Positions 23,890 to 36,480 of a DNA stretch of 64,000 nt are shown here, piece after piece (position 1 is the first letter of the stretch; every line of letters starts with the position of its first letter). The stretch spans positions 4,774,001 to 4,838,000 of the forward strand of contig OZ234504.1 in NCBI GenBank assembly GCA_965153455.1, read 5' to 3'. Below the pieces are notes generated by a model, which was not told the DNA's origin, did no database searches, and worked only from the letters and a program-made list of their open reading frames with translations. Source of the DNA: Sphagnum compactum. Its lineage: Eukaryota > Bryophyta > Sphagnopsida > Sphagnales. Made by a program: the position numbers and the translations under genes.

Positions 23890-25342
23890 ATGTAATTCAT
23901 GGACACCTTGTAAATCGCTGTTAGTTTCAATCCACTACGAATCACCATTCTAGATGTTACCTACCATAATCAACCCAACCCAACAAATATGATGCAGAAG
24001 CTTAGTGGCACATGTAGTGATTGAGTCAGTAGGGGAGATAGACAGGAGCTTGATAGGGAACCATACTATCTTGTGTGGATTAGCATAGTAGCAAGTTCTT
24101 GGTAGAAGCACACTGACACAAGATGTATCTGAAGTGGCTGTGTGTTTGCTTTGCCACTTTAATGCATACAAGTCACTCATCCCTCCTTTTTGGAATCACA
24201 ATGTGTAATATGTGTCTGCATTGATATGCAGCATTGTGTGCCGGTCTAGCTATCCAGTCTTTCTCAGTGTGGGAGAAGGGAGAATAAGCACTGACCAGAT
24301 TGTGCTTTGGGGGCAAGAGATTTGAAGGCTGAGCATGATGGGGTCAAAAGTAGGACTCATGAGATCTCATACTTGTACAAAGGATGTGTACACTTTGGGT
24401 ATACAACACTCTCACTTACATTATCATTAAAAATGCTTGCAGGCACCATCTAGTCCCTGGGACCTGCAAACTAAGTATCACTGCAAAAGACTAACTGAAA
24501 CAAAGTTATGGTCTTCATGTAAGTTGCGTTGCATCTCACACTCAGCGGTGGCAAAAGCTGAGCCAAATTATCCAATAACACAATCCAGATGAGGGCATGA
24601 ACACTGCTCACTTTACAAAGAATTCCTCAGGAATAGCTGACAAAACAGTGAATTCCCAAGGAGATATTAGGTGAGACCAGATTACATTGTGTTGCAGATT
24701 CTCTGTAGCAAGAAAGAGCATTCAGGAATCACATGGCAGTTAAGCCAGGAAGATACACATCAAGTGAGAAAGTCAGAGAGAAGTCTTCTGTAATGGGTAG
24801 GAAATCACACAACAGACTATTACATGGGATCCACCTGAATATTGCCACACAAGCACCACATACTGCCTCCCCCTGTGTGGAGGGGAGGGTAACTTGGTGA
24901 CCCCAGTAGCATTCACCATAGAAAATGCAAGTCCGAAGGGTGAAAATACAAAAAAGCACAGAAACCACACCTGTGATTGGGGTAACTTTTTACACATCAG
25001 GCAACTGCAAAGTCTCTTTTAGGGTTTTTCAGCAAGGGGAGAAAAAGCATCTACACCCATAATCCCTGCATCCTTCAGATTGATTCATTGATCTGTGGTT
25101 TAAATCTCCCCCTCATAAGGGTGTGTGTGGCCAAATAAAGCCATGCACAATACAAAACAGTCAAAAATATCGGGTGTTCTTTCTTGAATATAAAATCTGG
25201 TGTACACTGTACACAAACCTTCCTACCTGTTCCCGACTATGGAATTTAGGCTTTTGATCAGACCCACATGATGATGGTACCGGACTATCATTTCCATGCT
25301 TCCACTGAGAATCATCACCAAAATGTCTTCTACCTCTTTGTT
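23890..25342. other. Intergenic DNA downstream of the BTB gene
   Basis: No recognisable coding sequence. Short open frames on the minus strand (24729-24997) lack domains. Confidence 0.4.
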
Positions 25343-25418
25343 TGGCCATTGACAATCTATTAACATGCCCCCACAGAACTTGGCCATTGACAATCTATTA
25401 ACATGCCCCCACAGAACT
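25343..25418. repeat. Perfect 38-bp tandem duplication
   Basis: 25343-25380 is repeated base for base at 25381-25418 ('tggccattgacaatctatta' opens both). Identity is complete, so the duplication is recent or is an assembly artefact. It lies about 135 bp beyond the stop codon of the BTB gene, probably in its 3' UTR or just downstream. Confidence 0.9.
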
Positions 25419-25553
25419 ATGTAGCCATGACAGCCACATGCTCATGAGAGATGAACAATTCCTCACATGGCTCTTGCCTTGCTCCTCCATTCAGAAGGCA
25501 AAGATGAGTCTAGAAACCCTCCATAGAAACCCTCCACAGGCAAAGAACTGGAG

Positions 25554-28500
25554 TTAGTCATCAATGAGCTGCACCACAGCTGAAACCCGAAGCGGTTCAT
25601 CATCCACAACATCTGTCCGTGACAAGTGCATGCCAACAGCATGCCGCACGTGGGAAGCTTGGTGTCGCATCTTGCATACAGCTGTTCCCGTTACACAGCG
25701 AAGCCCATGGCAGGTTTTGATGTAGAGTTTTGCCATGAAGCGGACCTTTTGTCGGCTGTCTTGATACGTGGGGGTGGGCTCCCATGTATCCAAGGGTCTG
25801 CAAGAATGCACAGGTGAGGAGACAGATTGGTTAACCACTCTGTATCAGGGATTCAGTTCTGCATATGAATCACCAGCTGACTAGCACAAGAAAAGCAGGG
25901 GCTATTAACATAAGCCATGCCTATGTTACGAAGAGAAGTAATTGCAAAGCTTCTCATTTCTATCTCAGGAATACTAGCAAACTTGCATACATCTGGAAAC
26001 TAGCAAAATAAGTCCTTCAAATGCTGTCTTTGTTGCTCATTTTGTGAAAAAAACACAGCCTATTACCTTCAGAAGTGGCAAATGAGAAATTTTGAAGAGC
26101 AAAACTGACTATGTCTGGGCTTATGGTATTTTGCAACATTTTGAAACTTCGAAAGGATTTCAATCTTCTCTTAGTACATGGCAACAGAACAACAGAAAAA
26201 TACATAAATGAAAAGCACCTGCAATGAACACCAAAGAGCCAGTCATCCTGGCTTTTGTCTTGGTTTATGTTCGATGCAATGATTTTCCACATAGAACCAC
26301 CATAAAAGACCTCCCTTGACTTGAGATCTAAGCATGGCGTCCAGCACTTGTCTTTGAATACAAACTCAGCTCCAAACCGGAAGGGTGGGAAATCAGCAAG
26401 CTGCATCTCAACATTGGGTTTTGCCATCCATGTGAAACCACCTGTAGTTCGCCAACACTTTTCATTGACTCCATCTGGTGGGTAGGTATCAGCAGAAGAG
26501 AACGAAACCAGTGACGTGCTCTGTGTCTTCAGTCTCTTGAAGGCCTGCTCACCCACGCATCTCAGAATTCCATGAAAACAAATCAAAGGATCTATTAGCT
26601 CACACTTCGTACTCCTCAACAACTGAAATAGCTCAAGAAAGAAGGAACCATTCAACGTTATTGCTAAAGGGACTCCCTGCCTTTTTATTTCCAAATCAAG
26701 GCCCCATCAAGAACCCCAGTGTCAAACATAGGTTTTGCTACCCTGTGCCACACAGGTCCAATTGTATGCCCTTGACAACAAAGAAACAGGTATAGAGAAC
26801 TCTCACCACCTGTGCATTCAAACCAGCTCCAGTTCCATCTCGGTTTGCACTGGAGTTACTATCATCATCTTCTTGGCTGCTGTGGTCACTGCTCCAGCCA
26901 TCACTGTCGCTGGTGTCCCGGTCACTTGCCTCCTCATCATCATCGTCGTCATCATCCACCTATTGAACACAAATGATGGAAATTCCTTTCAGTAATTGCA
27001 ACAAAAGGAAACAAACCAAGCTGTCACTGCTAGCACAAATTCATCATTTATTCTGATCTACCATTTTTGCAATTGCTTTGAGTGCAATACTTGTATCTAC
27101 TTAGAAATTTCTGGTTTTAAATTCAGAAACTGTATCCCCTCAGAATACTGTTGTTCACACTAGTCCCACCCCACCCTAATGATTTGGCATGAAAGTTCAA
27201 CATGAACAATAGAGCATGCAGGCATCAGCTCCTATCTTGTCTCAATGAAATATTTAAATTCAAATTGATGCAATTGCACAACAAAGGCGCATTGCAAGTA
27301 GACTCTGGCAAACCAGAAACTCCTGACAATACCTACATTGCAAAAAACAGATTTGAACAAATAAACCTGGGCTGGTAGTGCTACCTCATCATCATCATCA
27401 TCATCATCCTCCTCCTCGTCATCCATCTCATCCTCATCCTCATCATCTTCTGATGATTCATCCAGCTGATTATGAGTTTCCCGGAATTTCAAAACTCGGC
27501 ATTGGAGAAGTACAGAATGCCACATACTGTCATTCGCTGCATCAGTTGGCAAAAAAGCCTCCTGCAGCTCATTCTTTGCCAGAAGGACTTCATCTGCTTC
27601 CATATGTGCAAAAATGATTCCACCACCTGTAAAGAGCTCTGCCACCACCTAGAACATGAAAAAGTCACAGCTGCTGATTGAGGTACTAATCTACTGGGTT
27701 TTATTCTGGGAAAGGGTATCAGAAGTCCATGAGCACTTTTTGACTTCTTCTTAGCAGTTCTTAGTGCAACCATCTCTGCAGAACTGAGGATAATGCCTAA
27801 TTCAAATCATAGAAGCCATGTCTTTCATGATCAACTCAGACTTCAATCAACTGCCTTCAGAATGAGGACAAAAATCAGAAAAAAATCATTTCAAGTGACT
27901 AAAATCAGTAAACAACCAAAATCAGGGATATCACTCAGTCCATTGCCTAGATGCACTTCACAGCACAAAGAAAAGGAATGGCACCATGAACCTTAAATGA
28001 TTCATCTTTGGATAGTTCTGCCTCATCGACCTCCCACAATCTTTGAAGTCTTCTCAGATCACTCTCTGGAACAGTCTCGTTGGATGGCAAACTGCAGTCC
28101 TTTACAGTCTCAACCAAGGAGAGAGCGACTGCATCTTTTCTCTTTCGTTCTGCCTTTGAGTTTAGTCGAGTGGCTTTGTGAGCAGCTTTCTTGTTACTGC
28201 CACTTATGTTTGTTAGGTTCCGAGCAGACTTCCGATTTGACTGGGCCTTAGCCTTTGTTTTCTTGGCTACTGGGCAATCTGGAGTGAGACTAGTGGGCTT
28301 CACTCGAGCCAACTTCCAGTCAAGGAGTGCCTGCTTTGCAAGCTTGTAACGCTCTGTTTCACTGAGAACCCAAAGCTCATCTGACTTCAGGAGCCTACAA
28401 AGAACCTGCACCAGTTACCCAACCAATAATGGTTAGTCACAATGTACTATCACTCATCCAAGTCATCATCACAGGATCCAAAACCATATGGTCGGGCTGA

Positions 28501-30519
28501 TACACCACCATCACTCTTGACAAGTATGGGTGGTGTAATGAAGTCAGACTTCCTTTATCAAGAATGGCTACCCCATATTCTTTTACTGCAGCATTCCTCT
28601 GTGCACCATAGTCTCTGCACCACAGTTTAAACATTTCCAGAAAGGTTAACTTGAAGATAGTGACACTGTAGCTGGAGATTCTTCTCAGCTTTTTCAAATC
28701 TCCCTTGAAAATGTCAGACATCTGTGGCGAAAGGAAAAAGTGGAAGGGGAGTCGATGGTTCATTTGGTACAAGAGGGTGCAAACAAACATTCAGTTCACA
28801 CATTCAGACCCTGCTATATACTGTATCAAATTGTGAATGTCTCTTCTTGTCCACAGGAATCAATCTACATCTTGTCAGAAGCAACAATTCACATAAAGCC
28901 CACATCCTGTAAAGCCAAATTCACCACCTCCAAGAAGGAACTCATTTTATAAGCTATTACGAGAATTCTTGAACTGTACCACTGCCATTATTCAAGGTTG
29001 TCTACAAACCCAACTGTTTGCAGCTACTCTTCCTTGCCAATTATCTCCAAAAAGTTCAAGGTTCAAAGCAACAAGAAACATGACTTGAGCTAGGTAAGTG
29101 CAAACAAAAATCCAGTTAAGACATTCACTGCCCTGCTGTATATTGTATTGAATCATGAATGTCTATTCTTGTCCATAGGGGTCAATCTACATCTTGTCAG
29201 AAGTGACAATTCACATAAAGCACACATCCTGTAAAGGTGAATTCACCACCTCCAAGAAGGAACTCATTTTATAGAGCTATTACCAGAATTCTTGAACAAC
29301 TGCCATTATTCAAGGTTGTCTACAAACCCAACTGTTTGCAACTACTCTTCCTTGCCAATCATCTTCAAAAAGTTCAAGGTTCAAAGCAACAAGAAACATG
29401 ACTAGAGCTAGAAGGTAGGTAATGTCAAGCCATTTCTGTGTAAGAAGACATCAATAATGCACTTGTGCAATGAACTATACCACACTTGAGACATAAAAAA
29501 CTCAGCCTGTGTTTGAAAGCCACAGAATTATCAGGAAAAAAGAAATTCCAGATGCTCCATGGACCTTGTAGAGCAGATCAAGAGAAGAGTATTCACACCC
29601 CTAAATTAAGAGTTTTCAAGATAGAGAGGTTGGAAACCACTTGGATCAATGACACAGAAACAGCAGAGGAAAATCAGATAACCTAAAACCGAGTTTTTGC
29701 CACTGACACAGAAATGGCAGAAGAAAATCAAATAACCTAAAATGGAGTTTTTGGCACCAACACAGAAATGGCAGAGGAAAATCAGATAACCTAAAACCAA
29801 GTTCTTGCCATGGGAAAAATACCCTGTTTTGCATTGGTTACATAGTAGGTATTCTTATTGCAAAGGATCAGCACACTAGAGAGTAGAGTTTCAGAACAGA
29901 ATTTGAACACAAACAGAAAAGAGGGGGAAAGGAAGGAAATTTTTGCACACACCTGCAATGACAGTTTGGGAAGTAGATGAACGAGCTCCCGGGATGCATG
30001 CGTGCACAAGAAAGTCCAACAAGCATTCCGAATGGAGTCAGCGAAGCGGCCGTAGCAATGCCGTTCCGACAGCTGCTGGTAGGGCACAAAAGTGTCCACG
30101 CGCAGATCAGCCACAATGAATTGCACGCACTTGTCACACAAATTCTCCATACACAGGAAACATCCAGCGGCGAGAGCTGCCATGGCATTCTCGCCACTCA
30201 ATTTGGGATTGACCCCATACATATACGCAAAAGCGATTTCCAAACCCTCGGCGCTGACATTCGGATCATCGATTTGGAGCTCGATCCGCGGCTTGCCATT
30301 CTCCTTCCAAGGACCTGACAAGAGCGAATAGAAGTAGGAAGATTGCGAGAGAATTATCCGATGCAAATGGTACTCCTTTCCCATACAAATTAGGGTTATG
30401 TCTGAGAACAAATGCCCTTGTAACCCTTGCCTTTGTACGTGCTCACATAACGCCATCCCTGCTTCCACCACCGAAACCGAAGAACCTCCTCCTCGAATCA
30501 CCTCACTTCCCCCTTTCAT
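25554..30519 (-). CDS. BTB/POZ domain protein, six exons
   Basis: Predicted exons on the minus strand: 30519-29953, 28405-27992, 27648-27367, 26959-26810, 26622-26219, 25797-25554 (about 686 residues). All introns are GT-AG and phases agree; the donor of exon 2 (GTTCAT) is the weakest. A BTB fold covers residues about 34-143 (LFSDITLICMGKEYHLHRIILSQSSYF), followed by a BACK-like segment (VLCRLLKSDELWVLSETERY, about 190-210). A basic linker comes next, then FTGGGIIFAHM, then acidic Asp/Glu tracts split between exons 3 and 4. The C-terminal region has FPPFRFGAEF, FYGGSMWKI, YQDSRQKVRF and PLRVSAVVQL. This order matches a conserved plant BTB family related to animal germ cell-less proteins. Such proteins are thought to act as CUL3 ubiquitin-ligase adaptors, so that role is inferred. 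The start is the first ATG after an in-frame TGA. Confidence 0.85.
28437..28723 (-). other. Open frame inside BTB intron 1
   Basis: After an acceptor-like CACAG, an open minus-strand frame begins MSDIFKGDLKKLRR and continues through FLEMFKLWCRDYGAQRN and VKEYGVAIL. It looks more protein-like than its surroundings, but I do not recognise the family. It is not needed to join exon 1 to exon 2, since the BACK-like sequence is continuous without it. It could be an alternative exon, a captured gene fragment or chance. Confidence 0.3.
28777..29420. repeat. Tandem duplication of ~321 bp in BTB intron 1
   Basis: Copy 1 is about 28777-29097 and copy 2 about 29098-29420. They share long blocks such as 'caatctacatcttgtcagaa', 'ttcaccacctccaagaagga', 'caaggttgtctacaaaccca' and 'agttcaaggttcaaagcaac', with scattered substitutions and small indels. 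Divergence is moderate, so this is an older event than the duplication at 25343. It lies wholly within the intron. Confidence 0.93.
29651..29814. repeat. Three-unit 54-bp minisatellite in BTB intron 1
   Basis: Units start at 29651, 29705 and 29759 with 'acacagaaa-ggcagaggaa' and end with 'gagttttt-gcca'. The period is 54 bp, a multiple of three, so all three units share open frames on the minus strand; these are artefacts of the repeat. Confidence 0.92.
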
Positions 30520-31260
30520 CCTCCTTCTTCTCCCCCGGCCACACAAGCTCCACAAACCCACTCACAAAATCTTTCTGAATTTTACTTCAAAAATTAAAAT
30601 AGTCAAGCAGCAATTCCTCTGCCGCCGCGTGGAAGCAAAACCCAACTCCAATTCCCTTCGAGTCGACCCACCTTCAGTCTTCTTCAGAACAACCCTTCTT
30701 CTCTATCTTTTTGGGAAACCCATTGTGAGCAACAAGAAGAAGCTGCAGCAAACAACAACAACAACAAAAAAATCGACAACTACCCACATGCCCGAAACTC
30801 AAATCCCAGAGGAATCGCACTGCCCAACGAGCTAATCATATTCTCTTCCCCCAAACTTGCCATCAAAAAACACACACACACACACACAATTGCGCACTTT
30901 GAATTGTGCGATTAGGTACCACACTTTTTTGGAAGGGAAAAATTCGACCACTTTCTCGCACTTGTTGGAACCGCCCAAATGTGGCGTAATAAGTAGTATG
31001 ACCGTAGTAGTAGTGGTGGTAGTAGTGGTAATGGTCATGCAACAATCAACAATGCTAGTGGTCACAGTCCCATATGTTTTGGGCCTTTTTAAACCCTGTC
31101 TATACCTATACAGAGGGTGTTTGAATAGGTAGGGTGTTCTTAGGAAGGGCTATATAGTGGCAGCCAATATTAGGAATAGAGTTTCCATGCAACCAATGAG
31201 AAGTGGCTTCACAGAGTGAAGAGTCCTCTTTTGGTTTTTTTTCTTGTATGTAGGCCTGCA
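30520..31260. other. BTB upstream region with simple repeats
   Basis: Probable 5' UTR and promoter of the minus-strand BTB gene. It contains a (CA)n tract at about 30870-30888 and a (GTA/GTG)n tract at about 30999-31035. Plus-strand open frames here oppose the gene and are not supported. Confidence 0.45.
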
Positions 31261-33040
31261 GAAAAAATGTCATGATCAATGAAATGTTGCTCGATTTGAT
31301 GATTTGAATTTCTTATCTTAGTTATTTTGAGTGAACTAGCACTTAGGAGGTCCAGGGTCCAAATTCTTAGGAACCAATTTGAACTCATTTGAATCCAAAC
31401 TAAATCCTTGAGTTGGACCCTGCCTTGGACCCTAGCTTGGTTCTCCAAAGCATGAGCTCTCCTTTGAGCTCTTTCTTTTTTGGGTCTGAATCATTTGGAT
31501 TTTCCCTCCAAAATGGTGCCCTGTAGATTTAGCCTCGATTTGCCACTTTTTGGTCTTGGACGCTTGTCTAAGAGCATGGGTCCAATTTATGGCTCTCAGT
31601 TGATAAATTGCTCTATTTCATTGGACCTTGGACCTTAGACCCTCATCTAAAGTGGCCCTAAATGTGTAATAGGGTTTGGTAAGTCTGTGAGAATTTTAAA
31701 GGATCAATGGAAATGCTAGAAAGGGACCATGATTTCGATGTTCAGCAGAGTAGGGTTATGTGTAAGCTTGAAGAATTTTTTTTTGGATCAATGGGATTAT
31801 TGAGAAAAACAACCTAAATAGTTTGGAACCATGTGAATTATACCGAGGTCTTTCTTGTATTTGATATCCATGTTTAAAAAAAGAGTATGGACAACAATTT
31901 AGCCAAATAGCCAATAAATATATCAACATATTAATTGAATTTTGGATATTTTTGGTTATGTTCTAAAAGGTTTGGAACTACTTATGTTGAAGGATAGTCC
32001 AATAGTAAAACTTCACATCTGAAGGACCAGTGACCTACCCTAGTGGCTGAGGGTTGGGCTGTGAAGCTGGTGGTTGGACCCCTTCTCCTCATGCTCTGTG
32101 AGGACAGTGAGCTACCCTGGTGGTTAGGGGTAAGCCTTTCACCAGAGTTACCAAATAATAGTAAATAAATATCATATTTGAGGTTTAAGGTTTGTTTATG
32201 GAATAATTGGAACATCCTTGCCTTGAAGTTTGAGCAATGAAGAAAATAGTTTAATGTAGGTAGTTTTCACAAACTTATAAATGGAACTTATCACGGACAA
32301 AATTCTTGTAGAGAGTACAATTTTTTTAAGGAAATGATTTTCTGAATTTTCAGTAAACTTTTTTTTTTTTTTGGATGCAAGTTTTTGCACCGAGGCAACA
32401 ACTTTTTTTAAAGTTTTTTTGGGAGGTTTCTGATTTTCCAGTGCAATGGTGACTAATTATGGTGTCGTTTTGGACATCTGTAGTCACTTTTTTGACCTCA
32501 CAAAATTGACAAAAAAATCCTGAACCTTGTACCAAAATTGAAAATTATTCAGTGTGTCAGTCATACTCTGTTATGCTTGGTTGCAGGTTGAGACACAAGT
32601 TGGTGTTGTGGAACTACAAATGCCATAAGTTTTTCAATTGTGCTCCGTTTGGGGGCATGCAACCCATGTTGAAACTAGTCCATCAAAATCTTCCAAATCA
32701 TGCACAGATACCCTCAACATGTTTTTTATTTCTTCAACCAACATTATTGTAATACCTTGGTGGCTTGGGCATAAATTATTAAATTATTTTTTAATCTGTT
32801 GAAATTTCGAAAAAGTTGTGCAAGATGTAAAAGTTTGATCTGTAGTTGTTTTGACGAGAGATACTAAATAGAGGTCCATCTGACACAAACATTTCAAATT
32901 GTTTGAAACAAAAGGTACCTTACAATAAATTTATTTTTTATTATCAAAATTTTAAAAATTAAAAACTCAAATGTCAAACCAGGAAACTAAACTTAAATTA
33001 ATTATTCGACATTCATATGCTGAATCCACCAAGGTACTAC
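31261..33040. other. Intergenic DNA with a SINE-like patch
   Basis: A patch at 32030-32150 has a B-box-like GGTTGGACCCC (32072-32082) about 30 bp after 'tagtggctgaggg', and a second 'ctaccctggtggttagggg' further on, suggesting a tRNA-derived repeat. The rest shows nothing recognisable. Confidence 0.4.
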
Positions 33041-33044
33041 AATA

Positions 33045-33422
33045 GACTTTACTACCATAAAGTCACCCTCTGTTTCACTCCCTATCTCCTCTGCTTTCGC
33101 CGCCCCCTATACCCTCTTTCAGTTGTATCTGCAAAGTAAGGAAATTTTATTAAATCTCAATATGAAATGCTGAAACTCTGCATTTAATGCACAAGGTTTG
33201 AGAGTAATTATAGTAGTTGTACAGGTAGGAGCAAATGTATATGTAGCAGCAGCGCAGGCGCTCAGGAAAAAGGAAACACAGGATGAAAATTGGTGGAAAA
33301 ACTAGTTTGGGTCCCTGTTATTTCCTTTTGTAAAATTTTCATTCCCAGTTACGTGTTTGATGCCCTATTATGCCGAAACTGGCCGTTCTCGCCCCCCAAT
33401 CGGCTGACTTTACTGATAACTC
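33045..33422 (+). mobile_element. TIR MITE family B, third copy
   Basis: It ends with ACTTTActGATAACTC (33407-33422), matching the right end of the copy at 3242. Inside, 'gcatttaatgcacaaggttt', 'tatagtagttgtacaggtag', 'ggaaaaactagt' and 'cgtgtttgatgcc' match in order. The left end (near 33045) has decayed: 'ataaagtcaccct' is kept but GAGTTATC is not. Confidence 0.78.
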
Positions 33423-34385
33423 CAATATGTTCAAATTTTCCAAGACTCATCATGGGAAGGAACTTCCCATAACTCTAGGGATCTTGAACATCATGTGATC
33501 ATCCACATGCTAATGGAATCATTCATGTTACCATGCTCCTCATTAAACCTCCAATATCTCTTTCAATTTGAGTTCAATTCTTTGATCATGACCTCCCTAT
33601 AGTTAATATTGTGACAATCATTGTCCATACTAATATCAAAGCTTTCAGACGGATCATGGCCTCTATATATGCACCAACCTTGAATTCACATTGAAATTGT
33701 TTGGTTGCCTGCTTGCCACCTGAACCCTAATCAAGTACTTCTTTGTCATGGCTATTTCAGGTCCCTTGAAATTTGAAGTTGATCAGCTCCAATTTGTAGT
33801 GTGCATGCAGTGCCAAATATGTAATGCCCTGTGAGAAATTATGTGATACATTTGGAGGCCACCTTAAATCTATGAATATCCTTCCTGAAAAAGAGGAGAA
33901 ATCATAGACCTGCACCTTACAAGGCTGATAAGCCTACATAATGAACCCATACAATTGTTTTTCATATACCCTAGTTAGGCACTAACTAATTGGATTTACT
34001 GAAATCTGATAAAGGCCTACATTCCATGCTGAAAATCTTTAAAAAACTCTTAAGCACACTAGATTCATTATTTAGTATAGGGCCTAATTGTAAAATAGTA
34101 TTATGTTAATGCCAAAAGTAGATTACAAAAAATTATTATTATTAAGCACCTTGCTACTGAACCAGTCCAAGTATTGCGGTATTTTGAGTTCACCTTCCCC
34201 TTAGTAAAATTTCTACCTCAAAAGAGCATAACACCTTACATCTAAAGTGTTCCTCCTCTCTGGAAAGAATTGCAGGTGTCCTCTAGGGGTTCTTGCCTCG
34301 GGGTATGGACTATGGACCTCAAACGTGGCCAAGGCAAAATGACAACCACATTGGGAAGTTACTTGGATAGAAGATGGTGGATGAG
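33423..34385. other. Intergenic, nothing recognised
   Basis: No domain or repeat supported. Confidence 0.4.
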
Positions 34386-34388
34386 ATT

Positions 34389-34563
34389 GAGCCTTTTTGG
34401 TTATTGCATTCCCAATGGTTGTTCCCCAAGACCTTTTTTGGTTCAACGTGTTCCCCAAGACGCTTTTTGGTCCCTCAAAAGCCTTATTGGTTCATTGCGT
34501 TCCCAATGGTCTTTTCTCATAGCAAGGAACAACCATTGGGAATGCAGTAAACCAAAAAGGCTC
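34389..34563. repeat. Inverted repeat with ~37-bp arms
   Basis: The left arm 34389-34425 (gagcctttttgg ... 'cccaatggttgttcc') and right arm 34526-34563 (ggaacaaccattggg ... 'ccaaaaaggctc') are reverse complements with one or two differences. The ~100-bp loop carries repeated 'ccccaagac-ctttttggt' and another 'cccaatgg'. A small Tourist-like foldback MITE is one reading; I cannot see a clean target-site duplication. Confidence 0.8.
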
Positions 34564-34599
34564 CAATTAATAATCTATATCTTTTTTGTTGTTCATTGT

Positions 34600-35100
34600 T
34601 GACAATGAGGCACTAAAGAAAATAATAAGTTAAGATAAGAATCTCATTTACAGCAATTAGGTCCTGAGATCAAACCTAGGCATCCATGTGCTCCATTATG
34701 TAGCATTTATGGCATGAGGTATGGGAACAAAGAATGAATGTCTTCCACCATCTTGGTGCCATTAGAGTTGGAGGAAAAAACTCCTTTTGAAGTCCATATC
34801 TTGATACATATTTTTTCCATTTTTTTAAGGTTTCTTATGTGTCTATGCAATTCCCTCCATCCATATCTCCATGATCATTCTAACCGCTAATGTCAAATTC
34901 TAAAACTGATTTGCCCTATATGAAACCTCTCTTCTCTCACGTTGCGTTCGTGCCTTTGGTATTAAGTATGTTAGAGGATGCCTTCTTTGAATATCTCCCA
35001 TGGAATTTCCATGCAAAATGCAAGTGTTGATTCTAAATGGGTGTTGTGGGTTGAATTTGTAGGAGCAAGGAGTTAGGAAGCCATAACCCAATGCCGATGA
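34600..35100. other. Intergenic, nothing recognised
   Basis: Possibly the far 3' part of the LINE relic to the right; no motif supports this firmly. Confidence 0.35.
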
Positions 35101-35104
35101 TCTT

Positions 35105-36480
35105 GTCCTAGGTGTTGAATTTTTTAGATAAATTTACTGCTTTTCTTAATCTTTCAAACTTAATCCACACCTCTTCAACTTTGATACATTTCCTATTTTT
35201 CATATCCTTTAAATCTTTCAATTGGCAAAGTTTGCAATCTCCTTGGACATCAATTTTGGTTCTCCATGCACCCATTAGTAGGCCTTTTGCAGTGATCAAC
35301 CACATAGCTGAAATTTTCCTTGGGAGCCATGGATGCCACAAGCTTGTGTAAAATTTGGTCCTTAATTCATATTATTATTTTTTCTCAATCAATTGTTCCT
35401 CTAGTTTGATACTAACTTTGAACCACCCTGTAAGCTTAATTTATAACCTTTTTTAGTTGTATAACTATAAAATTTTACTACCTTTGAACAACACCCCTTG
35501 TTTATTCCGTCTCCATTCCACAAGGTCAAAGTCCAAATCTCTTATAAGCTTCCTTTCACAAATCCAAATTGTTTGTTCAATGGTTCGCATGATGGGAAGG
35601 TTGTAGTCTACTATAGGTCCTATTAAACCTTGTTTTGTAATTGTTTTACTTTGATTTAGTTTGCCAATAGGCGCCTACAAAAGGCCATTTCCAACTTTCA
35701 TTAATTGTTCCAAAATTGAAACCTTGTAGGTTCAACAAATAGTTCTTTGGCTTTAACATGCAAAATTTGGAAGATAATTTCCACGGGTTGATTTCATTTG
35801 AAGGACAACCATTTGCCAAACTAAAAGTTGAAACCAGGAATGGTTCCATGACATGCTATGAAAGGTACAAATCATTCCTTGTGGAGTCTTCCTTTCAATT
35901 TGAATTTTTTTCTTCAATTTCCTAAATGGCTACCATTTGTTGGTTTTTCCATTCCACATTTGCCCAACCTTCAATACACCCTTTAAAGTTCATTCCTAAA
36001 AGTTGTTCCCTTCTTTGACCCTCACTGTATGCTTTCCATATTAGTTATATTACTAAAGACCGGTTGACCATAAGCTTGGAATCATATGTTCTTCTTGAAG
36101 CCAAAAATTTCCATGTTGAGAAGATGATTTGGACCATAAGGGAGAACTATCCTTTTTTCGATTAAATTTGGACATTGTTCAATGAATTTCAAGTTTTCCA
36201 CTTCCCTTCATGTTGTGGGATGGAGTTTTCCATTTTATGCCTCCAAAAGGCCTTCCATGGAACCCAACCAATTTTTTGCTCCTTTGGAATTAACTTTGCC
36301 AAAATAGCTTTAACTTGCAATTGGGAGTTTAGGACTTTCAACCCGTCTCTAAAATTAGAAAAAATGACAGAAACCCACTTAACTTTACATAATTTCCCTC
36401 TCACTTTAAAGGAATAGGTGTCAAATCCCTCCCCTGTTCTAGAAGGGATATTCATGGACTATTACCATGCCCTCCAAATA
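35105..36480 (-). pseudogene. LINE relic with RT zinc-binding domain
   Basis: On the minus strand, PKEQKIGWVPWKAFWRHKM (near 36275) is followed further on by WHPWLPRKISAM, WLITAKGLLMGAWRTKI and DCKLCQLKD (35341-35200). The last three match the conserved zf-RVT (RT zinc-binding) region near the C-terminus of plant LINE polyproteins: tryptophan-rich start, then a CX2C pair. Stops and frameshifts break the frame between blocks. RT catalytic motifs were not found. Confidence 0.6.

Noticed and set aside
26735-26995. 86-codon plus-strand frame
   Set aside because: Antisense to the acidic exon 4 of the BTB gene.
30398-30835. 145-codon plus-strand frame opposite BTB exon 1
   Set aside because: Antisense shadow of a well-supported coding exon and its leader.
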